This document shows, piece after piece, positions 25,769 through 34,507 of a stretch of 64,000 bases of DNA. Every line of letters begins with the position of its first letter. The first letter of the stretch is position 1. A program made the translations under genes and the position numbers. The DNA comes from SB11 sp965222995 (GTDB lineage: Bacteria > Bacteroidota > Bacteroidia > UBA8524), in the NCBI GenBank assembly GCA_965222995.1, contig OZ244977.1, positions 682,001-746,000 on the forward strand, in the 5' to 3' direction. The notes under the pieces are model-generated. The model did not search any database. It was not told the DNA's origin and saw nothing but the letters and a program-made list of their open reading frames with translations.

Positions 25769-26989
25769 GTGGAGCTACCCGGTGTCAAAGTAAAACAAAT
25801 AAAGAAAATTATCTATTTCAAAGATATTTTTATCCTTGCTATAAGTAGTGTAGGTGGTTCAGGCGCGCACCTTACTTTATTCATAAAACGTTTGGTTGAG
25901 GAGAAAAAATATTTAACTCACAAGGAGTTTTTAGAAATATACTCATTTTGCCAAATACTTCCTGGGCCAACATCTACTCAAACTATTACCGCAATAGGCT
26001 ACCGTTTGGGGGGACCATTACGAGCCTTTGCTACTTTATTAATATGGGTTTTCCCAGCCTGTATACTAATGATTTTGCTTTCTATATTTTATAATATTTA
26101 TCAATCGCAAGCGTCAAACAATAATTTTTTAGAGTATATACAGCCTATGGCTGTAGGTTTTATTATAGTGGCAGCTATAAAAATTTATGACATAGTTAAG
26201 GATAAGCTTATTAATAAACTTTTGTATTTCGGTTCAGCGTTATTGGCCATGTTGCAAATTTTGGGGCCTTATGCTTTCCCTATAATTATTGTACTTGGTG
26301 GGTATATTTCTTATAGATATAACAAAAACAGGGTAGGTGAGTATAAACGCCCGAATATTAAAATAAGGTGGAGAAACCTTACCTACTTTTTTATAGTATT
26401 TATAGTAGCGGTAGTATCAGCAGCTATAGTGAAGATGACTGACGGTATTGAGGAAGCCCGCCCTTTTTTGGTGTTTGAAAATTCATACCGATTTGGCAGT
26501 TTGGTTTTTGGAGGAGGCAATGTGCTTATAACAATGATGTATGAACAATTTGTTGAGTTTAAAGCATATTTAACAACTGAAGAATTTGTTTCGGGTGTGG
26601 GGTTTGTGCAAGCTGTTCCGGGACCTGTATTTAGCCTTTCGGCGTATACTGGAGGAATGATAATGAAAGATTGGGGGATACATTGGCAAATAATTGGTGG
26701 ATTAATAGGTACAGTAGCCATTTTTTTACCGGGTGCTTTATTTATTATGTTTTTGTATCCCATTTGGAATCGAGTAAAAAAACATCCATTGGTAACACTA
26801 GCATTTGAAGGTATTGCGGCAGCATCAGCAGGGTTGGTTTTGGCTGCAGCTTATTTACTTTCTAAAGGAGTATCGTATGAATGGGAAAGTATTTTGGTAT
26901 TGGCAGCTACGGTACTATTATTGCTGTATACAAAACTGCCCTCACCTATAATTGTTATAGCAGTTTTGGCTTTGGGCATTATGTTTTAG
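25769..26989 (+). CDS. Chromate transporter (CHR/ChrA family), two-domain form
   Basis: This 406-residue membrane protein has two homologous halves. The first has SVGGSGAHLTLFIKRLVEEK, FCQILPGPTSTQTITAIGY and RLGGPLRAFATLLIWVFPA. The second has FENSYRFGSLVFGGGNVLIT, VGFVQAVPGPVFSLSAYTGG and IFLPGALFIMFLYP. The PGP motifs in each half mark the CHR family, which exports chromate in some bacteria; the true substrate here is unproven. About ten hydrophobic segments are visible. The start is GTG at 25769, following the divergent lipoprotein by 64 bp. Confidence 0.85.
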   Translation: MELPGVKVKQIKKIIYFKDIFILAISSVGGSGAHLTLFIKRLVEEKKYLTHKEFLEIYSFCQILPGPTSTQTITAIGYRLGGPLRAFATLLIWVFPACILMILLSIFYNIYQSQASNNNFLEYIQPMAVGFIIVAAIKIYDIVKDKLINKLLYFGSALLAMLQILGPYAFPIIIVLGGYISYRYNKNRVGEYKRPNIKIRWRNLTYFFIVFIVAVVSAAIVKMTDGIEEARPFLVFENSYRFGSLVFGGGNVLITMMYEQFVEFKAYLTTEEFVSGVGFVQAVPGPVFSLSAYTGGMIMKDWGIHWQIIGGLIGTVAIFLPGALFIMFLYPIWNRVKKHPLVTLAFEGIAAASAGLVLAAAYLLSKGVSYEWESILVLAATVLLLLYTKLPSPIIVIAVLALGIMF

Positions 26990-27032
26990 CGTATAGAAGA
27001 AATAATTATATAAATTTTAACCTATAAAGTTC

Positions 27033-27677
27033 GTGAGTAAAATAAAGTATATAGCCGTTTTTTGTTTTTTAAGCCTTTTTGGGTTAAAAACAGCAACTGC
27101 ACAAACACAAGATGACTCGTTAGTACAATTTTCAGGCATTGTACTGAGCAGTGATAGTTTAAGGGGTTTAGAGAATGTTAATATTCGTGTAAAGGGTGAA
27201 TTTTATGGTACAGCCAGTAATGTGCAAGGTATTTTTACTTTGGTTACCCGCTTGGGCGATACCATTGTTTTTTCTAGTGTTGGCTACAAGAAAAGAGAGT
27301 ATGTTGTGCCCAAAACGCTTGATAGTAAGTTATACTCTATGATTATGACTTTATCTTATGATACTTTAACGTTGCCTGATGTTGTTGTTTCACCATTTAT
27401 AAGCAGTGCCCTTTTACACCACTATTTTGCAACATTAAACCTTCCCGAAGATGAATTGGTAATATTAGCACGTAAAAATTTAGAAGGAGAGTTTCTTCGC
27501 CAGCAAGCGGCTGCGCTTGGGGCAGATGGTCCTGAAAATCAAGATTTAATGATTAGGCAAGAAGCAGCAAAATATTACTACGCAGGACAGACTCCTCCCA
27601 TAAATATTCTTAATCCGTTTGCATGGGCTAAATTTATTAAAGCCTGGAAAAACGGCGACTTCAAAAAGAAAAAGTAG
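27033..27677 (+). CDS. Secreted protein with carboxypeptidase-regulatory-like domain
   Basis: This 214-residue protein has a signal peptide (FCFLSLFGLKTATAQTQ) and a CarboxypepD-reg-like beta-sandwich (about 30-115: FSGIVLSSDSLRGLENVNIR, GTASNVQGIFTLVTRLGDTI, FSSVGYKKREYVV). This is the type of domain found before Bacteroidota TonB receptors, but no receptor follows. The C-terminal 90 residues are helical with a basic end (KNGDFKKKK). The start is GTG at 27033. The function is unknown. It precedes menA by 49 bp. Confidence 0.8.
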   Translation: MSKIKYIAVFCFLSLFGLKTATAQTQDDSLVQFSGIVLSSDSLRGLENVNIRVKGEFYGTASNVQGIFTLVTRLGDTIVFSSVGYKKREYVVPKTLDSKLYSMIMTLSYDTLTLPDVVVSPFISSALLHHYFATLNLPEDELVILARKNLEGEFLRQQAAALGADGPENQDLMIRQEAAKYYYAGQTPPINILNPFAWAKFIKAWKNGDFKKKK

Positions 27678-27705
27678 ATATAGAACTTACTATTTGCCTA
27701 TACGC

Positions 27706-27713
27706 TAACTTTG
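27706..27713 (+). promoter_or_regulatory. Bacteroidota -7 element for menA
   Basis: TAACTTTG matches TAnnTTTG, 13 bases before the menA ATG. A TTTG is present upstream at 27693-27696 but the spacing of nine bases is too short for a -33 element. Confidence 0.35.
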
Positions 27714-27726
27714 TGGCATTATTATA

Positions 27727-28635
27727 ATGTTAAAAAACTGGTTACAAGCATTTAGGCTACGTACGCTACCCCTAGCTGTTGGTGCAATAACAATGGGAGC
27801 CTTTGCGGCTAATATTGATAGTGTTTTTAAATGGGATATTTATTTGTTGGCAATACTCACAGCCATACTGCTTCAAATACTATCAAACCTGGCAAATGAC
27901 TATGGAGACTACAAAAAAGGGACAGATAATGAAAAAAGGGTAGGACCTACCCGTGCACTACAATCAGGTGCAATTTCTGAGAAAGCAATGTTGAGGGCTG
28001 TAATTCTGTTTTCACTACTAAGTTTGATAAGTGGATTAATTTTATTGAAAATTGGCTTACAAGATTTTGGGGATACTAAAACTTTAATAATGTTAGCTAT
28101 TGGTTTAGCCGCTATTGGTGCAGCTATAAAATATACCGTTGGGAAAAATGCTTATGGATACAGCGGTTTAGGAGACCTGTTTGTTTTTGTTTTTTTTGGG
28201 GTAGTATCGGTTACAGGTACTTATTTTTTGATGGGTACACAATTCAATTGGTACGTATTATTAGCGGCCACTAGTTTCGGATGTTTATCGGTAGGGGTAT
28301 TAAACATAAATAACCTGAGAGATATTAAAAATGATAAAGCCAGCAATAAAATAACACTAGCTGTTAAGCTGGGTAGAAAGAAAACAATTAACTATCAACT
28401 GTTTTTAACCCTAACAGGCTTTTGGGCACTAAGTATTTACATTAATACCAATACCAAACCTTTATGGTTTTATATTGCTTTTGTTGTTTTGTGGTTACCC
28501 ATATTGTTTAGTTATGCTAAAGTGGCAAAGCACAAAGAAGGGGAGGAGCAAAAACTAAATAATGAGCTAAAGGCCCACTCTTTGGGTGCTGCATTAATTT
28601 CAATAGGTATGTTTGGGTTGAGTTTCTTATTGTGA
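27727..28635 (+). CDS. menA: 1,4-dihydroxy-2-naphthoate polyprenyltransferase
   Basis: MenA attaches the polyprenyl chain to DHNA in menaquinone synthesis, in the inner membrane. At 302 residues with about eight or nine hydrophobic segments it has the family shape. The prenyl-diphosphate/Mg site is NDYGDYKKGTDNEKRVGPTR, and the second aspartate-rich site includes NNLRDIKNDKASNKITLAV. It is followed one base later by menC, a metabolic partner, which supports the assignment over other UbiA-family enzymes. Confidence 0.94.
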   Translation: MLKNWLQAFRLRTLPLAVGAITMGAFAANIDSVFKWDIYLLAILTAILLQILSNLANDYGDYKKGTDNEKRVGPTRALQSGAISEKAMLRAVILFSLLSLISGLILLKIGLQDFGDTKTLIMLAIGLAAIGAAIKYTVGKNAYGYSGLGDLFVFVFFGVVSVTGTYFLMGTQFNWYVLLAATSFGCLSVGVLNINNLRDIKNDKASNKITLAVKLGRKKTINYQLFLTLTGFWALSIYINTNTKPLWFYIAFVVLWLPILFSYAKVAKHKEGEEQKLNNELKAHSLGAALISIGMFGLSFLL

Positions 28636-28636
28636 T

Positions 28637-29683
28637 ATGAGTTTTATAGCATCATTTACTAAGCATACACTAAAATTTAAAATACCTGCAAAAACATCGC
28701 GTAATACGCTAGATGATAAATCACTTTGGTTATTAAAGCTGTCAAAAGCCGATACGCCAACTATTTACGGTATAGGAGAAATAAGTCCATTAAAGGGCTT
28801 GAGTATTGATGATTCTGAAGATTTTGAACAAAAGCTTAATCAAGTGGTTTCACAAATTAATGCAGGAAACCATCCTTACAATTTGGATACAGAAAACTGG
28901 CCCTCTATTAATTTTGGTTTAGAAACAGCAATGCTAGATTTGGAAAACGGAGGGAAGCGAAAAGTATTTAGTACTCCTTTTTATGAAGGAAGGCAAAAAA
29001 TACCCATTAATGGTTTGGTATGGATGGCTGATAGTGAAAATATGCTACAACAAGCCGAAGACAAAGTAAATATTGGGTTTAACTGCATAAAGTTTAAGAT
29101 AGGTGCACTTGATTTTGATGAAGAATGTAGGATGCTGGAAAAGCTTCGCAAAAAATATAATGCTTTTAAGGTAGAAATACGTTTAGATGCAAACGGAGCT
29201 TTTGCAGTTGATGAAGCATTAGAAAAATTAAAGGAGCTAAGTCGTTTTGAGATACATAGTATTGAGCAACCCATAAAACAAAGGCAGTGGGATGCCATGC
29301 AAGCTATTTGTGAACAATCACAAGTAGCTATAGCATTGGATGAAGAGTTAATAGGGGTAAACCCAAACCTTGAAGGACATAAATTACTTACAACCATTAA
29401 TCCACAGTATATTATTTTGAAACCCGGACTTTTAGGAGGCTTTAAAACTAGCGATGAGTGGATTAAGTTGGCTGAGAGATATGATATAGGCTGGTGGGCT
29501 ACTTCTGCATTAGAAAGTAATGTAGGGCTTAATGCTATAGCACAATTCACTTCAAAATATCCAGTGAAAATTCATCAGGGATTAGGTACGGGGCAATTGT
29601 TTGAAAACAATTTTGATAGTCCTTTATTTATGGAAAACGGATTTATTAGTTACACAGCCAATAAAAGCTGGTCTATTTTTTAA
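28637..29683 (+). CDS. menC: o-succinylbenzoate synthase
   Basis: MenC dehydrates SHCHC to o-succinylbenzoate in menaquinone synthesis. The 348-residue protein is an enolase-superfamily barrel: CIKFKIG (catalytic lysine), IRLDANGAF (metal aspartate), HSIEQPIKQ (metal glutamate), IALDEELIG and ILKPGLLGGF with the second lysine. The dipeptide epimerase subgroup is the alternative, but adjacency to menA settles it. One base separates the two genes. Confidence 0.94.
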   Translation: MSFIASFTKHTLKFKIPAKTSRNTLDDKSLWLLKLSKADTPTIYGIGEISPLKGLSIDDSEDFEQKLNQVVSQINAGNHPYNLDTENWPSINFGLETAMLDLENGGKRKVFSTPFYEGRQKIPINGLVWMADSENMLQQAEDKVNIGFNCIKFKIGALDFDEECRMLEKLRKKYNAFKVEIRLDANGAFAVDEALEKLKELSRFEIHSIEQPIKQRQWDAMQAICEQSQVAIALDEELIGVNPNLEGHKLLTTINPQYIILKPGLLGGFKTSDEWIKLAERYDIGWWATSALESNVGLNAIAQFTSKYPVKIHQGLGTGQLFENNFDSPLFMENGFISYTANKSWSIF

Positions 29684-29705
29684 AAAGTAGTAGATTTGAT
29701 GCGGA

Positions 29706-30074
29706 ATGAGTACAAATTTTATAGCAAAGCTAAATAAGAGCGAAGCCGCCTTTCATCTTTTAGGTATATTATCACGCGCCGACGGTTCATCACAGCCGAA
29801 AGAAAAAACTATAATTCTTAATTTTTTAGAAAAGAACTTTAATGATGAGATGGATTTAATAAAAGAGCAAGCATTTTTAACTGCTCTTCCATCATCAGAA
29901 CATTATAGCCATTTTGATGAAGTTTGTAGCCGTTTTTATACCCTTTCAAACCAAGAAGAACGTAATAAGTTAGTTGAGTTTGCAATGAAGGTAGTAATGG
30001 CAGACAAACAAATGACTGATGACGAAAACCGATTAATAGACAGGCTTTTTACCGTTTGGGACTTGAACAGATAA
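29706..30074 (+). CDS. TerB-like small protein
   Basis: This 122-residue all-helical cytoplasmic protein has two similar acidic segments: LGILSRADGSSQPKEKTIIL near residue 18 and KVVMADKQMTDDENRLIDRL near residue 98. This AD-G/Q--(D/E)E pattern is typical of TerB-fold proteins, often annotated as tellurite resistance although most have no proven link to tellurite. It follows menC by 22 bp and is probably the end of the men transcript, before a strong terminator. Confidence 0.7.
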   Translation: MSTNFIAKLNKSEAAFHLLGILSRADGSSQPKEKTIILNFLEKNFNDEMDLIKEQAFLTALPSSEHYSHFDEVCSRFYTLSNQEERNKLVEFAMKVVMADKQMTDDENRLIDRLFTVWDLNR

Positions 30075-30104
30075 AAGTTATTGATTTATAAACAATATTT
30101 AATG

Positions 30105-30134
30105 AAAAAAAGGAGGCTAATTGCCTCCTTTTTT
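30105..30134. terminator. Bidirectional intrinsic terminator
   Basis: Stem AAAAAGGAGGC / GCCTCCTTTTT with loop TAATT (30118-30122), between the TerB-like gene and the convergent T9SS cargo gene. Confidence 0.9.
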
Positions 30135-30166
30135 GTTCTACCCTAAGCAATACAATACTTTGATGG

Positions 30167-31975
30167 TTATTTAACCATTAGCATAATGGTTTTATTATAG
30201 TTTTTACCTTGTACTCTAATACTATACATACCGGCAGCCATATTTGCTTTGCTAATATCAAGAGTAAGGTTGTTTTTGCCTTTAGTTAAGTTAAAGTTAT
30301 GCGAGAAATAGCTACGACCCAGCATATCGTATATGCTTACGGTAACAGCAGTTGGTTCATCTACTTCAACTTCTAAACCTGCGTAGTAGGTACCCGCATT
30401 AAGAGGGTTAGGACTTATTTTGCTTTCATCCTCACCTTCAGGTTCTTCAGGTGCTATACGAGCATTGCTCCCACCAGGTAAAGTTGTTTGAGATGGACAT
30501 ATAGGACGTTCAACACTTTGTCTTACAAAAGTCTGTATTTGTACTACATTTACAGTAGAGTTGTACACAGTGGGCAGTGCAGAACCATAGTTTTCTGCTC
30601 CCGAAGTATAACTTGGGTCATCAAATGCTTCACCGCAATCAACCACACCATTAAAATATGCTTTTGTTAAAAACATCCTTGTTCCAAAATTATTAGGGTC
30701 AATTGCTGTTCCATAAACACTAAGCCCGTCTAAAGTTCCAAAAGTGCCTGGAAAATTATTAAACTGGTCAAGATGAAAACATTGGTCATCACCAAAAACG
30801 TTATAAGTAAACTCTCCATTCGGTACCGGAATGCCAAACTCGTCAAGTTTTAAAACCACTGCTTTACTTGTAATACCATCATAAGCAGAGCCGCCCAAAT
30901 AGTACTCAAAAAAACCTGTAGTATTTTCTCTTTCAATAATATCCCAGCTTACCTCAGTATGGTTTGTAATACTATAATCATAGTCAAAAGCCCAGTCAAC
31001 TGTAGTACCAGTTAAGTCTGTTCTAATGGCAGACATTTGAGTTCCTGTAGTAGGGTGTATTGAATACCCTCCAATAATTAATCCTGGAAAGATGGCACTT
31101 TTAGTGTTTTCTGATATTTTAATACTAGTCCAAACATATCCGATATTTTGAGTTGATATTTGTCTGTACCGCTGCACATTCCCAATAGCTGCACCTGTAT
31201 TGGCATTTACTCTTAATAAAAAGGCTTGCTGACCCAATTGGCTGGGAGCTACATTAAACTGCTCATGTGCACCTACTACTAAAACTTCAGGAACTGATGC
31301 AGGCTGGTAAGGACTTTCTACTATGTCGAAAGGAACATCTATAGATTGTCCTCCTGGAAAATGTGGAATATCGGTTATATGAAACCACGCAACTGCACCT
31401 GTAAGCACATTTATTTTTAATATATAAATATCATTATCAGTTGGTATTTGGTTATTTTGGTAAGCAGTACCTGTAACATACACAAAATCAGTATTTAGTG
31501 CTGTTGTAATGGCAGTTATGTTTTGTAAAGTCCAGCTATTTGTACCTACAGCATTAATGGTATATTCATATGTGTTAACAACGTTTCCGTTTATATCAAG
31601 TTGTAAATATATTATACTGGGTGTAGTACCAGTGGCATCATTAAAGGCAATAGTACCAAAGCCTCCCCCTCCTAAAAACTCAAATGATTTTCCGTAAGAA
31701 TAACCTAAAGCTTGACCACCATTGCTAAAAGAATAAACATTATTAAAAAAAGTTGCAGCAGTTCCGTTTTCATCGGCCCATGCCACAGACACCCCACCCG
31801 GATTACCTGCTTGAGTTATACTTGTTCGCCCTGTTAATAGATGTCCCGGGGCATTAATACGGGTATTAATACCATGACTAAGATTGGTAGGATCATCACC
31901 ATACCAGTGCTGAAAATACTGTGCATTAATGCTTAACCCAATAAGCAAAAATGAAATTAAAAAGATTTTTTTCAT
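30167..31975 (-). CDS. Large secreted protein with T9SS type A sorting domain, paralogue 1
   Basis: This 602-residue protein has a signal peptide (ISFLLIGLSINAQ), then about 480 residues of beta-rich sequence of no family I recognise, possibly a propeller. A type A T9SS tail runs from about residue 515 (KISPNPLNAGTYYAGLEVEV, VSIYDMLGRSYFSH, AAGMYSIRVQGKNYNKTIML). The segment before the tail has LPGGSNARIAPEEPEGED. The neighbouring gene at 32149-33993 shares the start QYFQH(W/V)YG, the PGGSNAR motif and the overall plan, so the two are tandem paralogues. It is exported through T9SS by inference from the tail. Confidence 0.85.
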   Translation of the reverse strand: MKKIFLISFLLIGLSINAQYFQHWYGDDPTNLSHGINTRINAPGHLLTGRTSITQAGNPGGVSVAWADENGTAATFFNNVYSFSNGGQALGYSYGKSFEFLGGGGFGTIAFNDATGTTPSIIYLQLDINGNVVNTYEYTINAVGTNSWTLQNITAITTALNTDFVYVTGTAYQNNQIPTDNDIYILKINVLTGAVAWFHITDIPHFPGGQSIDVPFDIVESPYQPASVPEVLVVGAHEQFNVAPSQLGQQAFLLRVNANTGAAIGNVQRYRQISTQNIGYVWTSIKISENTKSAIFPGLIIGGYSIHPTTGTQMSAIRTDLTGTTVDWAFDYDYSITNHTEVSWDIIERENTTGFFEYYLGGSAYDGITSKAVVLKLDEFGIPVPNGEFTYNVFGDDQCFHLDQFNNFPGTFGTLDGLSVYGTAIDPNNFGTRMFLTKAYFNGVVDCGEAFDDPSYTSGAENYGSALPTVYNSTVNVVQIQTFVRQSVERPICPSQTTLPGGSNARIAPEEPEGEDESKISPNPLNAGTYYAGLEVEVDEPTAVTVSIYDMLGRSYFSHNFNLTKGKNNLTLDISKANMAAGMYSIRVQGKNYNKTIMLMVK

Positions 31976-32091
31976 GTGATAAAATTTTAAAGTATGAATA
32001 CAAAATTTAGAAAAATAAGAGCTTCAAAAATTGCAGATTTGTGAATTGGGGTGGATGAGTTTGTGAAATACCTTTTTGACTTTATGAAATA

Positions 32092-32124
32092 AAAAAAGCC
32101 GTACTTAAAAAAGCACGACTTTTT
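32092..32124. terminator. Imperfect hairpin terminator between T9SS paralogues
   Basis: AAAAAGCCGTACT pairs with AGCACGACTTTTT with two mismatches around a short A-rich loop. It probably ends the upstream paralogue on the minus strand, but pairing is weaker than in other terminators of the window. Confidence 0.5.
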
Positions 32125-32148
32125 AATAAAGGTTATGTTTTGGTAGGT

Positions 32149-33993
32149 TTATCTTACCATCATCATAGTATTTAGTTTAGTAACTCCATTAGTGATAACT
32201 ACTTTATACATTCCTGAACTTATATGGATGTTTGCCATATTTAGTGGTAGTTCATTCATGCCTTCGTGCAGGTTGAAAGTTCCTTTATAAAACTCTCTTC
32301 CACTCATATCGTAAATAAGAACATCAGCTTCACCAATAATATCAGAGTCAACTTTTAGCTTAACAGTACTATTACCGGTGTTTGAAGGGTTGGGAATTAG
32401 CAATACATAGTTAGGGTTTACTTTGCCCATTTCTCCTTGTTCCTCACCATTATCTTCAGGGGCTACACGTGCGTTACTACCACCCGGAATAGTTGGGCTA
32501 AAACATAAATTTACGTCAGTAGTTAAAATATATAACTCACCCAAGTCATTTTTAGTAAAGTGTGTTAAAGTATCCGGAAAAATTGGTGGATGTCCCGGAG
32601 GGCCGGGGTTCCAAATAGGATTACGCGTTGTATCATTACAACCAGACTCGCCGTTATAGTATGAGCGGACTAAGTATAAATCCTGTCCTCCTATACCTGA
32701 ACCGCTGTTCCAAGTACCAAAAGTACTTAATCCATCGGGAGGTAATGCTCCATTATTATTATATATGTCTAGCGCTTTACCGTAGTCGTTTCCGGTACCT
32801 CCAAAGGTAAACTCACCTCCAACAATAGGCATACCCATCGAATCCATTTTAACTACTTGAGCATCTCTGCCTCCAAAATAACCATTCTCTGTATAGCCCC
32901 CTGCAAAATAGGTGAACCTGCCGGATGAGTCAATCCTTTCAAGTATATCAAAGCACTCATTATATGAACCGGGACTCCAGCTATAATCAAAAGTGCTTAT
33001 CCATAATGGATGTCCGATAGGGTCAACTCTAGGGCAATAAAAATCAATATTACCATTAATGCGGGCTCCTCCACCTATTACAAACCCGGGTGGGAGGTTG
33101 ATTGAATCTGTTGCAAGTGTAATACAGTTGAACCATTCGTTAGAATCAGGTTCTCCATAGATAAATGCAGGGTGGAATGGAATAATTCCGGTGGCAGCAT
33201 CAACGTGGGTAATTAAACCATCATAAGTAAAGTTGGGAGAATGAATACTGTCTTGTATCCAACCTACCATCATAACTGAATAGTTCGAGCCGGGAGTTGG
33301 TGTTGGCAACCATGGATTTTCAATAACATCTTTACCCCAATGTTGATTTGAAAGTGCGCTTGAGGTTGGCAGTATTGAGTATACCCATCCCCAGCCTAGA
33401 GAACCGGAAGTAACATCGACTTTTAGAATGAAGTGTCTGAATTGACCTAGCGAGCTTTCTGCTGTACCTGTTACATAAATAGAGTCTTTGGCAATGTTTT
33501 CTCTTACTGCTGCTACCTCAATTATATCGTAAGAGGTTCCGCCAATAGTGGTGGCAGGGTATCTGTAAGTTGCTGTTGGATTACCGGCAGGGTCAAGTAG
33601 CAAGTAAAATACACCTGTTTCTGAAGATGACGGGTCAGTATACCTGCCTACAATTCCAAAACCGCTACTGTCGTCCGCTTCAAATACCTGTGGGTCGTAG
33701 GCTTCAATATAGGCACCACTAGAATTTGTAAGTAAATATTCTCTATTAAAATAAGGGGTGCCAGGTACATTCCCCGTTACATCAGTAAATGATGCAGGGA
33801 TACCACGTAATCCTGATACAATGCAAGAAATTGAGTTTTCACCGGCCATAAAATACCCCTGTCCTTGCACAGTGGTATTAATACCTGACACTAGTGAATC
33901 ATCGGAAGCTGTTCCATAAACATGTTGGAAATACTGGGCTTTGGTACTTACACCTAGAAATACCAAGGCAATAAATAAAAATAGGTTTTTCAT
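32149..33993 (-). CDS. Large secreted protein with T9SS type A sorting domain, paralogue 2
   Basis: This 614-residue protein has a signal peptide (FIALVFLGVSTKAQ), a central region of about 490 residues of unknown fold and a T9SS type A tail from about residue 530 (LLIPNPSNTGNSTVKLKVDS, VLIYDMSGREFYKG, SSGMYKVVITNGVTKLNTMM). It shares IPGGSNARVAPEDNGEEQG before the tail, and the QYFQHVYG start, with paralogue 1. It has several aromatic and Asp/Gly-rich strands (such as DYGKALDIYNNNG) but no recognisable catalytic motif. A weak hairpin lies between it and paralogue 1, so each may be transcribed separately. Confidence 0.85.
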   Translation of the reverse strand: MKNLFLFIALVFLGVSTKAQYFQHVYGTASDDSLVSGINTTVQGQGYFMAGENSISCIVSGLRGIPASFTDVTGNVPGTPYFNREYLLTNSSGAYIEAYDPQVFEADDSSGFGIVGRYTDPSSSETGVFYLLLDPAGNPTATYRYPATTIGGTSYDIIEVAAVRENIAKDSIYVTGTAESSLGQFRHFILKVDVTSGSLGWGWVYSILPTSSALSNQHWGKDVIENPWLPTPTPGSNYSVMMVGWIQDSIHSPNFTYDGLITHVDAATGIIPFHPAFIYGEPDSNEWFNCITLATDSINLPPGFVIGGGARINGNIDFYCPRVDPIGHPLWISTFDYSWSPGSYNECFDILERIDSSGRFTYFAGGYTENGYFGGRDAQVVKMDSMGMPIVGGEFTFGGTGNDYGKALDIYNNNGALPPDGLSTFGTWNSGSGIGGQDLYLVRSYYNGESGCNDTTRNPIWNPGPPGHPPIFPDTLTHFTKNDLGELYILTTDVNLCFSPTIPGGSNARVAPEDNGEEQGEMGKVNPNYVLLIPNPSNTGNSTVKLKVDSDIIGEADVLIYDMSGREFYKGTFNLHEGMNELPLNMANIHISSGMYKVVITNGVTKLNTMMMVR

Positions 33994-34135
33994 TTTTCAT
34001 AGGATTAATTGATAGTAAATGACTAAGACTTAGCTAAATGCAATTGCAATACAAAGTTTATATCCTAATTTTTAGAAAAGCAAATTTATTTTAAATAAAA
34101 TGCAAAAAGTTTTAATTTTTTATTAAATATAAATT

Positions 34136-34474
34136 CTACATTTTAAGTTCTTTTGCAGGGTCCCAAAGCAGTTTTTCAAAATTTTTTACTTGATTGTCAA
34201 CTACCTCAACACCTTCGTTCTCTAGCAACTGTTGCATTTTATTTGGGTGCCCAAAATGGTGTTTACCGCTTAATATTCCTGCCCTGTTTACTACCCTGTG
34301 GGCAGGGATTTCAGGTACAGTATGTGCGGCATTCATTGCCCAACCTACCATACGGGCAGACTGCCCACTACCTAAGTACTTGGCTATGGCACCGTAGCTG
34401 GTAACTCTTCCTTTCGGGATAAGCTTAACTACTTCATATACTAATTCAAAAAAGCTTAGCTCTTTGTTTTCCAT
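34136..34474 (-). CDS. Alkyltransferase-like protein (ATL), MGMT family without the catalytic cysteine
   Basis: This 112-residue protein is the C-terminal DNA-binding fold of O6-alkylguanine-DNA alkyltransferase: FFELVYEVVKLIPKGRVTSY, GAIAKYLGSGQSARMVGWAM, and IPAHRVVNRAG where active enzymes have PCHRV. Cys is replaced by Ala, so it cannot accept an alkyl group. Known ATL proteins bind O6-alkylguanine lesions and hand them to nucleotide excision repair. The gene is divergent from the TrpF-like gene with a 33-bp gap. Confidence 0.9.
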   Translation of the reverse strand: MENKELSFFELVYEVVKLIPKGRVTSYGAIAKYLGSGQSARMVGWAMNAAHTVPEIPAHRVVNRAGILSGKHHFGHPNKMQQLLENEGVEVVDNQVKNFEKLLWDPAKELKM

Positions 34475-34482
34475 TACATTTG
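34475..34482 (+). promoter_or_regulatory. Bacteroidota -7 element
   Basis: TACATTTG matches TAnnTTTG, 25 bases before the ATG of the TrpF-like gene and directly abutting the start codon of the divergent ATL gene. Confidence 0.35.
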
Positions 34483-34507
34483 CAGCGATTTTTTTAGAAA
34501 ATATAGC

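Noticed and set aside
28981..29550. Minus-strand ORF of 189 residues opposite menC
   Set aside because: menC has all its catalytic residues on the plus strand. The reverse frame is Ser/Leu-rich without a family.
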